From Pelodera strongyloides (lineage: Eukaryota > Nematoda > Chromadorea > Rhabditida > Rhabditidae): a DNA stretch of 64,000 bases. The position numbers and the translations under genes are program-made. The stretch lies in assembly GCA_036852015.1 (NCBI GenBank), contig JAANDG010000350.1, forward strand, positions 88,378 to 152,377, given 5' to 3'. Numbering within the stretch: the first letter of the stretch is position 1; the number at the start of each line of letters is the position of its first letter. Below are positions 9,037 to 38,731 of the stretch, piece by piece. Below the pieces are notes generated by a model, which saw only the letters and a program-made list of their open reading frames with translations, searched no databases and had not been told where the DNA came from.

Positions 9037-10809
9037 ACCCCATGCCGCGCTAGGCAGGAAACTGGCGCGGGACGAGCACACACTACACTCGAAGTGTGGA
9101 ACTCGTATTCGGCAGGCGCCCCGCTCCAGCCATCTTCCCCTACCTATCTAAACTAAACTAAATATTTTAACTAGAGTGCCACGCTGCTTAATTTCTAATA
9201 ATAAAAATATGTATGGTACCCCATGCGCGCTAGGCAGGAAACTGGCGCGGGACGAGCACACACTACACTGAAGTGTGGAACTCGGATTCGGCAGGCGCCC
9301 CGCTCCAGCCATCTTCCCCCTATCTAAACTAAACTAAACTAAATATTTTAACTATAGTGCCACGCTGCTTCATCATTAATAATAAAAATATATGTGGTAC
9401 CCCATGCGCGCTAGGCAGGAAACTGGCGCGGGACGAGCACACACTACACTCGAAGTGTGGAACTCGTATTCGGCAGGCGCCCCGCTCCAGCCATCTTCCC
9501 CTACCTATCTAAACTAAACCAAACTAAATATTTTAACTAGAGTGCCACGCTGCTTCATCATTAATAATAAAAATATAAGTGGTACCCCATGCCGCGCTAG
9601 GCAGGAAACTGGCGCGGGACGAGCACACACTACACTCGAAGTGTGGAACTCGTATTCGGCAGGCGCCCCGCTCCAGCCATCTTCCCCTACCTATCTAAAC
9701 TAAACTAAATATTTTAACTAGAGTGCCACGCTGCTTAATTTCTAATAATAAAAATATGTATGGTACCCCATGCGCGCTAGGCAGGAAACTGGCGCGGGAC
9801 GAGCACACACTACACTCGAAGTGTGGAACTCGTATTCGGCAGGCGCCCCGCTCCAGCCATCTTCCCCTACCTATCTAAACTAAACTAAACTAAATATTTA
9901 AACTAGAGTGCCACGCTGCTTCATCATTAATAATAAAAATATATGTGGTACCCCATGCGCGCTAGGCAGGAAACTGGCGCGGGACGAGCACACACTACAC
10001 TCGAAGTGTGGAACTCGATTCGGCAGGCGCCCCGCTCCAGCCATCTTCCCCTACCTATCTAAACTAAACTAAACTAAATATTTTAACTAGAGTGCCACGC
10101 TGCTTCATCATTAATAATAAAAATATATGTGGTACCCCATGCGCGCTAGGCAGGAAACTGGCGCGGGACGAGACACACTACACTGAAGTGTGGAACTCGT
10201 ATTCGGCAGGCGCCCCGCTCCAGCCATCTTCCCCTACCTATCTAAACTAAACTAAATATTTTAACTAGAGTGCCACGCTGCTTCATCATTAATAATAAAA
10301 ATATATGTGGTACATGCGCGCCAGGCAGGAAACTGGCGCGGGACGAGCACACACTACACTCGAAGTGTGGAACTCGTATTCGGCAGGCGCCCCGCTCCAG
10401 CCATCTTCCCCTACCTATCTAAACTAAACTAAATATTTTAAAATATATGTGGTACCCCATGCGCGCTAGGCAGGAAACTGGCGCGGGACGAGCACACACT
10501 ACACTCGAAGTGTGGAACTCGTATTCGGCAGGCGCCCCGCTCCAGCCATCTTCCCCTACCTATCTAAACTAAACTAAATATTTAACTAGAAAACTAAAAA
10601 TAATAAAAATATATGTGGTACCCCATGCGCGCTAGGCAGGAAACTGGCGCGGGACGAGCACACACTACACTCGAAGTGTGGAACTCGTATTCGGCAGGCG
10701 CCCCGCTCCAGCCATCTTCCCCTACCTATCTAAACTAAACTAAACTAAATATTTTAACTAGAGTGCCACGCTGCTTCATCATTAATAATAAAAATATATG
10801 TGGTACCCC
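9037..10809. repeat. Tandem array of ten about 182-bp units with a conserved hairpin core
   Basis: The landmark TAGGCAGGAA (CAGGCAGGAA once) occurs at about 9051, 9231, 9412, 9598, 9778, 9963, 10147, 10322, 10468 and 10633. Spacing is mostly 180-186 bases and drops to 146-175 in later units that lack part of the GAGTGCCACGCTGC block. Each unit holds a GC-rich core. In it GGCGC pairs with GCGCC, ACGAG with CTCGT and ACACT with AGTGT, forming one interrupted hairpin. The rest is AT-rich (repeated CTAAA and AATAATAAAAATATATGT). The core is far better conserved than the linkers. It is not tRNA, 5S rRNA or a recognised snRNA; a tandem non-coding RNA array is possible but unproven. Confidence 0.92.
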
Positions 10810-11320
10810 CCGCGTAGAATAAGTCACGACATCACACTCAATTACGTAACAAAAATGAAGTGAATAAAATTCCCACATTGGACGCATGTCGCGCAAGACC
10901 CCCGTACATAATATATCATGTCATCCTACTCAACAAAAATGAAATGAATAAGATTCACCGGTTCTGGTTTTCTGTAGACTTCTGCGCCTGCACTGCGGAG
11001 CTCTTCTCAGTCGACCAGTTGAGTAGACAACGAGTCGAGCGCTATCTGAAAAAATCTCATTACGTATTCAGTTGCAATTTTCTTCTATTCATATAGCACC
11101 GATATAAACGTACACTTTCAAGATGCAAATCAAAATAATTTAGTGAAGAATCTTGGATTATTACGCAAAGATAAACATTGTGCTCCATTGTGCTCAGTCT
11201 CGTATAGGAGTTTTATATTTACGCAGAGCTTCAGCAATGAAAAGGTGAAAAGGAAGAAGGCAAGTTATGCGCACACACAGAAAACATCGAGTATAAACTT
11301 GGCGAACAACATCTATCTGC
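10810..11320. other. Intergenic sequence, no supported gene
   Basis: Two short diverged direct repeats around GAAGTGAATAAAATTCC and GAAATGAATAAGATTC. No exon with splice boundaries was found. Confidence 0.4.
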
Positions 11321-11645
11321 GTAGCCTGAGGCTAAGAGGGAGAGAGAGAGGGAGGAGCAGGGGAGAGAGCGAGGGAGGCAGAGACGGAGGGAGGAAGAGA
11401 GAGACAGAGCTTGGTTGACAAAGGAGACTAGGAGACGTTGTGGTTGGGAATGAATAAACTATGAAGATGAATGTCGTAGTGGGGCGGAGTCTCACGTTGG
11501 GGTCAAGGTCAAGTCAAGGGTACATGTACAAATGGTATGGGGAACAACATCTCCTGCGCCTGAGGCTAAGAGGGAAAGAGAGAGGGAGGGGCGGGGGAGA
11601 GAGCGAGGGAGGCAGAGAAGGAGGGAAGAAGAGAGAGACAGAGTT
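11321..11645. repeat. Two further purine-rich GAGAGGGA repeats
   Basis: Copies at 11321-11409 and 11553-11645 begin with GCCTGAGGCTAAGAGGGA and continue as GAGAGGGAGG tracts. With the copy at 8246 they form a direct-repeat family. They generate long Arg/Glu/Gly frames on one strand and Ser/Leu/Pro frames on the other that should not be taken as genes. Confidence 0.8.
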
Positions 11646-11773
11646 GGGTGTTTGAACCTTATCTTATCATCGCGTCACGCTAAACAACCCACCTTTAACA
11701 AATTAAAAAATAACAAATAATAAAGCAGTAATAGAAAGGATGCTAAGCCCTTTACAATGAAATCAACTGACCA

Positions 11774-12218
11774 TTACGCCCCAATTTCCTTCGTGTGATG
11801 TCCAACTGTCCAGGTCCAGGATTCGTAGGGATCCTTGTGATCGTATGTGATGTGTACGACTTCCAAATTGGGGTAATCATCGGCGCATCCAATCAAATCA
11901 TCCTAAAATCGAAACGTGTAAATGGGGAAAAATCGGTGTGATTCTGTCAATACTACCGTATTTCTGCACGAAACTTGCATATATAAAAAGAAATATTCTA
12001 GTGTAGTTCCAAAATACTGTAAATTTTCGCTATACTTGGAAACTTGGAAACTCCATTATTAGCTGACAAGCAGATGACGCCGCACACAACGAAACGCTCA
12101 AAAGAAGATCTCGTCTTTCAAAGTACCTCGTTCACGGGCTTGCAATCCTCCGGTCGCACTCCATATTTGATGGCGGCGGAGCTTCTTTCCTCCTCCGTTT
12201 TGGATAAGCCGGCGGATT
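11774..12218 (-). CDS. 3' end of an unrecognised minus-strand gene
   Basis: The terminal exon 11902-11774 opens after TTTTAG and encodes DDLIGCADDYPNLEVVHITY through HHTKEIGA and a TAA stop. The upstream exon ends at 12127 with GAG/GTACTT, in phase 0. In the same frame it reads TQSAGLSKTEEERSSAAIKY and GVRPEDCKPVNE. Its 5' boundary is unclear: in-frame stops occur just upstream of about 12213, and no pyrimidine-rich acceptor was seen before the 390-bp foldback at 12252-12641. The peptide looks like a genuine acidic C-terminus, but no family was recognised. The MITE-like insertion may have damaged or displaced the 5' part. Confidence 0.45.
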
Positions 12219-12247
12219 GTGTTCACGAGGATGCCGTCCGTCAAATG

Positions 12248-12645
12248 TTAAAGGGACAGGCCCATCAAAATAAACCTATATTTACGATACGTTCATAATG
12301 ACTATCAAGCATTTTTATTACAATATATACAAACTAAATTTCACCATTATTCGCCCTAGACAACTTTTTGCCAATGCGCTCAACGCATATGTATACCATA
12401 AAACTGCAGATTTCAAAGCTATATATGCAAATTTTAATCGCATTATAATTTCACGATAAATTTGCATTGACGACAAGGATATTAGCGGCTTTACGGTATA
12501 CATATGCGTTGAGTGCATTGGAAAAAAAGTTTTACAGGGCGAATAATGGTGAAATTTAGTTTGTATATATTGTAATAAAAATGCTTGATAGTCATTATGA
12601 ACGTATCGTAAATATAGGTTTATTTTGATGGGCCTGTCCCTTTAA
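12248..12645. mobile_element. 390-bp foldback element with AGGGACAGGCCC termini in TTAA
   Basis: The left arm starts TTAA-AGGGACAGGCCCATC; the right arm ends GATGGGCCTGTCCCT-TTAA. The two arms are nearly identical over roughly 150 bases each, with a short central loop around 12420-12480. TTAA flanks both ends. The high arm identity suggests a recent insertion or gene conversion between arms. Confidence 0.85.
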
Positions 12646-13970
12646 GCGACCACGTACTAAAGGGATATGATAAAGAACTAGGCAACTCAGGCAACTGGCA
12701 ATGAGTAAAACTATACGCTGAATGTTACTAGTTACTACACTTGAAAAGGACGAGAAAAAAAGGATATAATACTGTCAAAAAATGGGGCGCCCAAAGGACA
12801 AACAAGAATATGGTGATTATTGATTCATATATGAGAATGTTCGAACTAGAAGAGAACAATAAGAAGTGCACGCACTAGTGGTCCTCCACTACAATACTGT
12901 TTTCAGAAATGACAACGGGCGCCCAAAGGACAAACAGATGGAGTGATTATCGATTCTTATAGCGTTATGTTAGCAATAGAAGATCGAAGGGATTTCGCGC
13001 GCGAATTGGTGGCCCGCCCACTACCCTTATACCCTACACCTACAAATTCCCAATGGCAACGGCTCAGGGTGTAAGTTTCCTACCGGCGGATGGTTCACGC
13101 ACAGGTGAAACTCCGCGCCAGCGGCGGACACAAAATAAAGGTCCGCCGCTGGTGCGCGGCACACCTCCACTAGAGCGCGGGGAGTGCGCCACGAGCGTCC
13201 TATTTTACTTGGCGCACTAGCCGCGCACAATTTAGGTAAGTCGCGGCAGGTGCGCCACAGGTGCCTGATATTGGGTTGGCGCCCCCGCCGCGCGATTTTA
13301 ACCCGCGAAGCGCCTACAGTAGTTTGCTTTTGCCAGCGAATTAGGCAGTGGAAATGTTTTCGCTGGCGCGTTCGCGGATGCAAATATTTTATCTGGCGAT
13401 CCGCCTAAGACGAACAGAGAAATAGCTATGTTCGTAGTAGTAGCTATAGGAAACAAATACATAGAAGCAAATAGAGAAAAACTGAATGAAATCGAAAAAT
13501 TGCATTTCAACCGCGACGCAGGCTGGTGGACCTGGCTGGTGGTTTATACCCTCCCGGAACATAATAGCGATGTTTTTATCTAAAGTCAAATGTTGCCCCA
13601 CTATAAGTTGATCTTCTTGAGTTGAAAACTTGGGATCGCTTTATGGTGAAATATGTGTTGCTCAGGATCGAAGTTTTAATCCTATAGTTAGACATTTAGT
13701 CATTTGGAGCATCGCGACGTTTTACTGCGTCGAGAAAACATCGTGCGTTAATTGCGGTTTTGAGAACGCACATTTTTCTTCAACCACCCTTTCGCATTCG
13801 GTGGGCGGCCGGTCTCTCTCGGTTTTCGAATTTTCGACAAATTGGTTGTTTATTGCGTCCCCTTTTTAAATTTACACCTTTTTTGTGACTTGCACCTAGT
13901 TCCGTGGTATTGGTGCATTTATACGTTACCCTATCTATTTTCCTTCCATAATACCTGCTTCTTCTCTTCA
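12646..13970. other. Promoter-side region of DHX8: diverged duplication and GC-rich foldback
   Basis: A diverged direct duplication starts at about 12783 and 12908; both copies read GGGCGCCCAAAGGACAAACA and then a GATTATTGATTC-like block. At 13108-13160 a strong hairpin pairs CCGCGCCAGCGGCGGAC with GTCCGCCGCTGGTGCGCGG. No exon was identified. The sequence to 13970 should include the DHX8 promoter and any outron. Confidence 0.5.
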
Positions 13971-13978
13971 GTTCCACA

Positions 13979-13981
<3 letters not shown>
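13961..13981 (+). promoter_or_regulatory. Candidate spliced-leader acceptor of DHX8
   Basis: CTTCTCTTCAG ends at 13971, seven bases before the start codon at 13979. No upstream coding exon joins to it, so it fits a trans-splice site. An ordinary 5'UTR intron is the alternative. Confidence 0.55.
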
Positions 13982-32202
<18,221 letters not shown>

Positions 32203-32220
<18 letters not shown>

Positions 32221-32332
32221 ATTAACGATTTTTTGGGTTGGCGATCTATATTTGGTTTTGTATTTTCTTGTTTTTTAAAACTTGTCAATAATACTCTTTT
32301 ATACAAGATCTACAATCCCAATCGATAAATTA
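32203..32332. repeat. Short duplication of the DHX8 stop-codon region in the 3'UTR
   Basis: TACAATCCCAATCGATAAAT, covering the last codons and stop, occurs at 32203 and again at about 32311. The second copy is non-coding. Confidence 0.85.
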
Positions 32333-33253
32333 TCGAGCTTTCGTCTCCTTGAGATTTATGCTCTGATTTTGGAACTTGTCATCGTCGTTTTGATCGTTAT
32401 AGATTGTCTGTTATTGATTGAGGAGGTGTGACATATTGTCATTGCACAAGAGGAGCTTTGTGTAAGTTATTCGTTGATTTCAAGGTTGTTGAATTGTTGC
32501 GTAATTACTGTTCGCATCCGTTGGCGTTTATTTATTGTGTAAGATGTATTTTGTCAATGTTTAGTTTTCGATTTAGAACTCTGTTGGTATATGTTAACTC
32601 ATTGTTATCTAGCATCCGGTACATGTTATTGTCTGATCTGATTGTTAAGTTATTTGTTTGGAGCATTTTTAACTTCACCTTTGTATATAGTGCACTTTCT
32701 TGTACTTATTATAAGTGCACAACGTTGAAGCTATATTGTTTTAAAGCGGTGTGGCACGTGTTTTTAATGGCATGACAAGGACTTGCGCATAATACATGGT
32801 GTTCCACCTGACACATCGCTTTGAAGGTTCATTAATTTAATTTGGCCCCGCGACATCCTTTTCAAAGCGTGGTAAATAAAAAAATGAACGTTGAATTGGA
32901 CTTTTTATTCATTCTAAATGTGGAATATATCCAGTGGATTCGTCTTTTTGAGAAAGAGTTTATAAGTATTTGTGTGTTCTTCAATTATTTTAATTTTGTT
33001 TTGGTGAAACCCTGTTGAGTAGTTGGCTTGTCTGAGCGGCACGATTGGGTTACTGTAGAAAATGTTGATTTATAGCCGTTTATGAAGCGGAGACAGTCTC
33101 GTTCTCTAAAAGTACGGTAATTTCAGTTGAAATAGTTAGCGTCGACGTTAGGAAGTTCGTTTAAAGTGCAATAACTTGCTCACGCTTGTTAGATCATTTA
33201 TTTTGTCGGACTTTCGTGGTTTCTTATAATTTTATAATATTTCCATTTCCAGA
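32221..33253. other. DHX8 3' end and GEMIN7 upstream region
   Basis: Holds the DHX8 3'UTR, including the duplicated stop region. At 32742-32826 there is a decayed inverted repeat (TTAAAGCGGTGTGGCACGTG against CACATCGCTTTGAA) from a family related to family A. An AATAAAA at 32875 could be a polyadenylation signal. No other gene was seen. Confidence 0.5.
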
Positions 33254-34314
33254 ATGTCGGACGAACAGACAATTGAAAGAACTGCGTCGACTTCGGAAGA
33301 AAATTCTACAAACGAAGTGACGGATGCGGAACTCCGCGCGGATATGAGGGAACGGTTCTTGAGATTCTTGGGGCAATTAAGCAATAAGCAGGTAGAATTT
33401 TGTTTTGTAAAGTGCAAAGAAACTTTTTGAAGCATGTTTCGATGTCTCAAACAACAACCGGTGAGCAGTTACTGAGTACCGAATTATGGTGAAACCTCAT
33501 CCATAGTTACGATATGTGTGCAGAAGTGTCGACGTCGACTTTACAGATTACTGTAGTTAATTTGCTCATAAGGTTAAAAAAGGTTAAGGTTAGACCCGTC
33601 TTCGCAAGAGATCTGAACTCCGCGCGGGTCCCGTGGCTGAAATACACGATCCGGCCTGCTGAAACAACGCTGTATGCTATAACAACAGTTGTCTTTTCGC
33701 CCCATGCGCATGATTAACTGTGGAAGAAAGTATTTACCTTTTTTGACTTCCAGGTAACATGTCACATGCACGAGAGAACTACGGTACCTGCACGCGCAAT
33801 GGGTGTTAAATCGGATATGTCGCATATGGTAGTTGAAGACCTGAAGACTCCAATTGGTGTTATGGAATCGGCAGTCATACGGTAGGTTTCTGCGACGGGA
33901 ATTTACGAATTTACGACTCCGCGCCATCGCCAGTAAAAGTTCTTTTTTTTTGTGCGCGGCGATGGCGCGAATTCAGCGCTGGGTCGCTTCTATTTAGCCA
34001 GTAGCACGCAAAAAATACTCCCCTGTTTATCATGTTCGCGGATTCCTGGCGCACTTGTGGCTAACCTTTTCTACAAACTGTGTGAAATGTGCGTGTGTGC
34101 GCACTAGACTTTGGATTGTTTAGTTTAGTGCACATGGGAGCTTGAACTACTGAACAAAGATAACTCTACAGTGTAACGTACATTCTACCAACATACAAAC
34201 AAACAAATATGCCAACTTTATACAAAAAATATTAATTCCAGAACGTCCGACTTAATGGTGGTCACGATTGATGGAGAAGAGTTCAACAAACAGAAAAGTG
34301 ATAAGGAGAAGTAA
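33254..34314 (+). CDS. GEMIN7: GEMIN7-like SMN-complex subunit
   Basis: Three exons, 33254-33391, 33754-33881 and 34242-34314, join in phase to 112 residues. The protein begins with an acidic, Ser/Thr-rich tail. Residues from about 29 follow the Gemin7 Sm-like fold: ADMRERFLRFLGQL, then VTCHMHERTTVPARAMGVKS, then VVEDLKTPIGVMESAVIRTSDLM. The LKTPIGV and R-x-S/T-D blocks are the best family matches. Gemin7 pairs with Gemin6 in the SMN complex that loads Sm rings on snRNAs in the cytoplasm. CCAG ends one base before the start codon, fitting trans-splicing. AATAAA lies about 50 bases after the stop. Identification rests on motif order over a short protein. Confidence 0.85.
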
Positions 34315-35080
34315 AAGTTTTTATTTATCAATATTTGTTATGAAATGTAAATTGTGATGTCGGTTTTCAATAAATTGTTATTGTTTAAATTTATTTAATT
34401 TAGTGAAACATCTTGCTGATAAAGGGAACACTTGTCAATTTCAAACATACGAAATTAAATTAATCTTAAAAACAAATGACATTATCAAATAACATTTGTA
34501 CGCTAACAATAAGTAAGTACTAAATAGCCATGCGGTAGACTATGAAGGTATTATATGCAAATGTTCTTCATAATCTTCATCCTGTGGTGGTGGAAGGCGG
34601 AAACACACAGAAGTACTCTGGTCTTCAACCACGGACGCCCCTTCTTTTTGCCCCCCTACGCGGCTGGCCGGGGCCCCCCTGCGCGGTTGGCTGGGGGTGC
34701 GCTGCGCGGTTGAGCTCCCCGAGGCACCGCGCACCCAGCCGCGTAGTTTGCATACTATGCGGCTGGGTGCGCCCCCCTCTGCGCGGTACGCGGTTGGCTA
34801 CGCCCGCACTGGAAACTGCGCGGCTGGCTACGCGTGCACTCCAATTTGTGCGGCTGGCAGAAGGGGCGCTGCGCACCCAGGAACGTAGAACAGAGAACAG
34901 TAATTTTCCACAAAATACATGGAAAAACATGTGCTACGTTTCAGTATCACATACCATACTACTTTAGCATGCACCTTGAATTAAATTTTGTGCATATGAC
35001 AAACGAAATGCAAATTATAGAACGGAAATTTGCATATTTAATTATGTGGAAGTTTGAGGTTAGGCTAGGCACATAGTTGT
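34315..35080. other. Intergenic region with a GC-rich CGCGGCTGGCTACGC repeat
   Basis: From about 34620 to 34870 the sequence repeats GCGCGGTTGGCT or GCGCGGCTGGCTACGC irregularly. It contains a strong palindrome (CGCACCCAGCCGCGTAGT paired with ACTATGCGGCTGGGTGCG, about 34732-34772). The open frames here come from these repeats. Confidence 0.7.
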
Positions 35081-35088
35081 TACTAGCA

Positions 35089-36824
35089 ATGCTCCGTACT
35101 ACACTATGTTTCATTGGATTTCTTGTGGTCGTCGACGCGTTAAAATGCCAGGGACTTATTAGAAGAATCGACGATAAAGGAGAAACGGAGACACTATTTA
35201 AAAAGGTGAAAATATATTTTACAATATAAATCTAGAGTTAATTAGAGTCAATTGATTGAAAGTGGACGATATTTTTGATAATGGTTAACGCATCATGCAC
35301 TGTAATCTAATGCACACTTTTGGGATAGGCCGAAAAGTGGTATCACCGGAAATGCGCTCGCAGCAGGTGCGCCACAAATGCGCCAGATTTCTGCCATTGA
35401 AGCGCCACAGGTGCGCCATATAAGAACATTTTCAGGAGGTCGATTGTACTGACGCCGACGACTGTTGCAGTGTACAAGCAATTGAATATCTGAATCCGGA
35501 TGATAAACAACAGAGAAAGTTCTTTTTGACGAGTGCCGGATGTGCAGCATGCGTGGTAGGTTTGCTGTTTCCAGTTTTTAAAGGGAATATGTATGCCCTT
35601 TTTGAAGTTAAGCTGATTTTCAAAGTTCACCTTTTCCATAGTAAACGCGTTTACTGCCACCCTGGCTTACACGGCAGGTCTGATGGAGCAAAAATTTAGC
35701 ATGTGTGCATACATCGGCATATAGCTTGCAACAGCGACATATTTGCATACAAATGAGAATATTCGAATTTACATATTCAGTCGCCTACTTAAATTCATGT
35801 CTGGTGTGGAAACTCTAGTTTCGCAGTTGTTTTGCTCATTTTGAGTGCCTACATATTCCCTTTAAACTCGGGCACAAGCTTGAGCCTTCAACTAGCAAGC
35901 CTAAGCTTCAGTCAAGATTAAGCATAAGCCTAACCTGTGCCTAGGTCTAATAGAGAACATCAGTGCTCTTATGCAGGTTTCCGTACACATGCATATAGCA
36001 TATTTATGCATTTTTATTTCGATGAGTTATGCGGTCATGTATGTGTAAACTTACCCAGCGTCATATAGTTTATTCAACTATTCTATTCAGTTCTATTAAT
36101 TCCCAGTTTGTCACACATTATTATATTAAATGTCAACCGCTCTTTTGTTTCAGGCGACCGACGGTACGCGCATCTACCGTAGGAAGAAGCTGGGCAGCAA
36201 GTGGAAGGCACAATTGACCCTCACTTCGCAGGAGCAATTTCCAATGGATGTTATGTTCCCGCCAGAATGGGACGGCAGTATTATTCACTCGTACTACGCC
36301 GAGCACGACTGTAACAATGAGGACTTGTGCAATAGGGTGAGCAGCTTCAGCTTCAAGCGAAATACCGGCCGGTTTTTGAAACACATCGAGTACACCTGTA
36401 TTCTTATGCAGCCTATGCAAATGACCATAAATTATTATAAAAAATCGAGCAAATTAGCATAAATATGCCAGAACTCAGACGTCCAAGATTTTCAAAAACC
36501 GGCCGGTATTTCGCTATTAGAGCAGGACATCTTAGAGCAGCATAACACGTGGTTTTCAAACCCACGAGTGCTATAAGCCATGTCAACTATTTTCCCATGT
36601 ATTATATTCAAATTTGTGCGCCTGTCTTGATATACCTTGCACAGAATTGAAGACAATTGGTAGCCAATGTATGGGAAGAAATTGGTATACCGTTATTTTC
36701 CACAAGCCACGCACCAGACCGCTTTAAAATTGAAACATTCTGAATTATGCAAATTTAGGCAAATGCTTTCTACCCGGATATGATGTGTCCAGCTCTTTCA
36801 ACTGCGGACTACCCGGCGCCATGA
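35089..36824 (+). CDS. Small secreted cysteine-rich protein, paralogue 1
   Basis: Four exons (35089-35205, 35436-35555, 36154-36336, 36759-36824) give 161 residues. Residues 1-17 form a signal peptide (MLRTTLCFIGFLVVVDA). The mature part has Cys pairs (CTDADDCC, GCAAC) and ends HDCNNEDLCNR then ANAFYPDMMCPALS. The second protein at 40231-41762 shares the intron after about residue 40, the CC/C..C spacing and the final DxxCN...N..MCPAL block. The terminal D-x-C-N resembles the Ly6/uPAR three-finger ending, but one Cys of the CC seen in the paralogue is absent here. Exported function unknown. TTACTAG lies two bases before the start codon. Intron 3 holds a family A MITE beginning 15 bases after the donor. 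Confidence 0.8.
35866..35945. repeat. Degenerate GCCTAA telomere-like tract in an intron
   Basis: Scattered AAGCCTAAGC, AAGCATAAGCCTAAC and GCCTAGGTCTAA motifs in intron 2 of the secreted-protein gene. Confidence 0.45.
36352..36519. mobile_element. Family A MITE, copy 5, degraded ends
   Basis: Left CAAGCGAAATACCGGCCGGT; right ACCGGCCGGTATTTCGCTAT. TTAA has mutated on both sides. Sits immediately after an exon donor. Confidence 0.75.
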
Positions 36825-38193
36825 TTTGAACCCTCGGAACTACAAACTACAATATTACTGGATAAATCGGCAAATGCTACTGTCACAACTATCACAGTTA
36901 TACCCATTTCTATATAAATAAACTGTTTGAATAATGCTTCACTGTAATGAACTCATCGCAGCGCAGTCGATACTTCGATAGGAAGAGCTCTAAGTGTATA
37001 AACAGAGTTCGCACGATAGTGAATAAAACCAAAACTATATATCCATAAACGCAGCGGTATTGTCCAACGACGTCAACGATTGTCTTGCAGACCTCTTTTT
37101 GTTGTATATTTTCGCATTCCATGCGTAACCCGAATCCTCCAAAGAAATAAACACACAAACTATGTTCATTTATCTAATAAGCACTACTTACTATTACCGT
37201 AAAGCCTCTATCGGTAAAAACACTCAGTGACATATAGTGACATATGGCGCTGACCTAGCGCTACCAAATATGCGATAGGGTTATTTATGACGGCCTAGAC
37301 AAGCGCACCATACCACTTAGCATACTGAGGTCACAACGTCACAAGGACTCATCCTAATCCTTATAGCTCTCCATACGGCAACCCACTGCTACGAAATTTT
37401 CAGCAATCTTTCGGGGTTTCAATATTTTGGCAACCCACAGCTATGAAATTTTCAACAATCCTTCGTTTTTTATTGTTTTGGTAACATACATCTACGAAAT
37501 TTTCAACATTCCTTCGCTTTTCATTATTTTGGCAACCTGCAGCTACGAAATTTTAACAATCCTTCTTTTTTATTGTTTTCCATTATGCGCGAAAGTGTAT
37601 ACGATGAAATGGAATTATCTTGCGCTTGACAGTCAGAGGTACCCTAGAATGGCAATATCAAACATAATATCAGTCTCACAAGTTTCATTTTATCCGAACA
37701 ATAATAATAATAATTTAATAATTTATTGACACATTAGTAGCATAAAGCGATCATATAAACAATAAACTATTCGTTTTCAATGTCCGTAAAGGTTTACTGT
37801 AAACTGTGACTGTAATACTGAAAGTTTTAGATAAGCAATTTGAGGTTGATATTTGATGTTTTTTATTTAAAATTTACAATCAAGCAGTATACTCATTTTC
37901 ACATTGTTATTCATCCTTATTTCGCTCCGTTTTATATCATAACTTGCTATTAAAAGGAAACAATTGTTATTTTACGTTCAAAGTTGAAGTATTTCAAATT
38001 CGTATCATGTCCAAATCCATATTTCAACTACACATTTCTCAACGCCACATAAGTTCCATTAGACGTTACCGTAATCAAAGTTTCTTAGAATCTCTAATTA
38101 TATCGCTACCAGTCGCCAGGCGTGCTATCGCGCGCCCGGCTCCGGGAGCGCGGGTCTGGAGCGGCCGCGCTGACAGACACAAGAAGAATTCGC
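36825..38193. other. Intergenic region with a 57-58-bp tandem repeat
   Basis: From about 37375 to 37580 four units repeat GGCAACC.....CTACGAAATTTTCA....CCTTCG.TTTT.ATT.TTTT. The rest is AT-rich without a supported gene. A GC-rich stretch at 38105-38180 precedes the next candidate exon. Confidence 0.6.
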
Positions 38194-38599
38194 GCAACAC
38201 AAGAAGAATCAGTTTGCTATATTTGAGACTACCGGTAAAGTATTTTCTGGTGTGTCCGAGCTATTCGAAAATTTAATCCGCCTCACATTAGTGACCCATG
38301 TGGTTGTTAGCAATGTGACACCTCCGATTGATCTCATGTTACTAGCCGCCTGGTGTGTACAAAGTGGAGGTAACCTACATGTCGACACGTCCGCAATGTC
38401 TATAGATAATATAAAATTGGTGGACGACTACATAATGACCCAAGCTAATATGGGCGGCTGGTCTTTCAGCGACCTAGAGATAGTGATAGGAAACAATGAA
38501 CATTGTCCATACATAATCTACCAATTCGAGGACACGCCTCCTCACGTATACTGTAGTGCTCTACGATGGGCATTGCTAAACCATCTCCATCAGCAGTAG
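38194..38599 (+). CDS. Unrecognised coding exon, 5' boundary uncertain
   Basis: An open stretch runs without stops from about 38180 to a TAG at 38599. It encodes AQHKKNQFAIFETTGKVFSG, then a hydrophobic segment, then TPPIDLMLLAAWCVQSGG and a C-terminus ending LRWALLNHLHQQ. There is no start codon near its beginning. A CTGACAG acceptor around 38176 could open it. It may be the end of one gene or an exon of the 38732-39330 gene if a donor before the stop is used (CAC/GTATAC near 38548). No family recognised. Confidence 0.45.
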
Positions 38600-38731
38600 G
38601 TCTGTCGACCTTACTTCTTCTTTACCTTTATAACATATTTATAAGTGCTTTATTTTCTATTTTTTTTTCTCACAAGATAATTTAAGGTTACCATATTTTA
38701 CAGTAATGATACACCCTGAGGGTTGTCTTGT

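Noticed and set aside
9037..10809. Whether the tandem array is CRISPR, 5S rRNA or tRNA
   Set aside because: Units are about 182 bp with no spacers, lack tRNA boxes and do not match 5S rRNA; the genome is eukaryotic.
11143..11720. Overlapping Arg/Glu-rich and Ser/Leu-rich frames
   Set aside because: Both strands are open only because of GAGAGGGA low-complexity repeats; no splice boundaries or codon bias.
12044..12298. 84-residue plus-strand frame starting METPLLADKQ
   Set aside because: It is antisense to the better-supported minus-strand exon ending at 12127 and runs into the foldback element.
34542..34967. 141-residue frame
   Set aside because: Open because of the GC-rich CGCGGCTGGCTACGC repeat; all three frames read repeat peptides.
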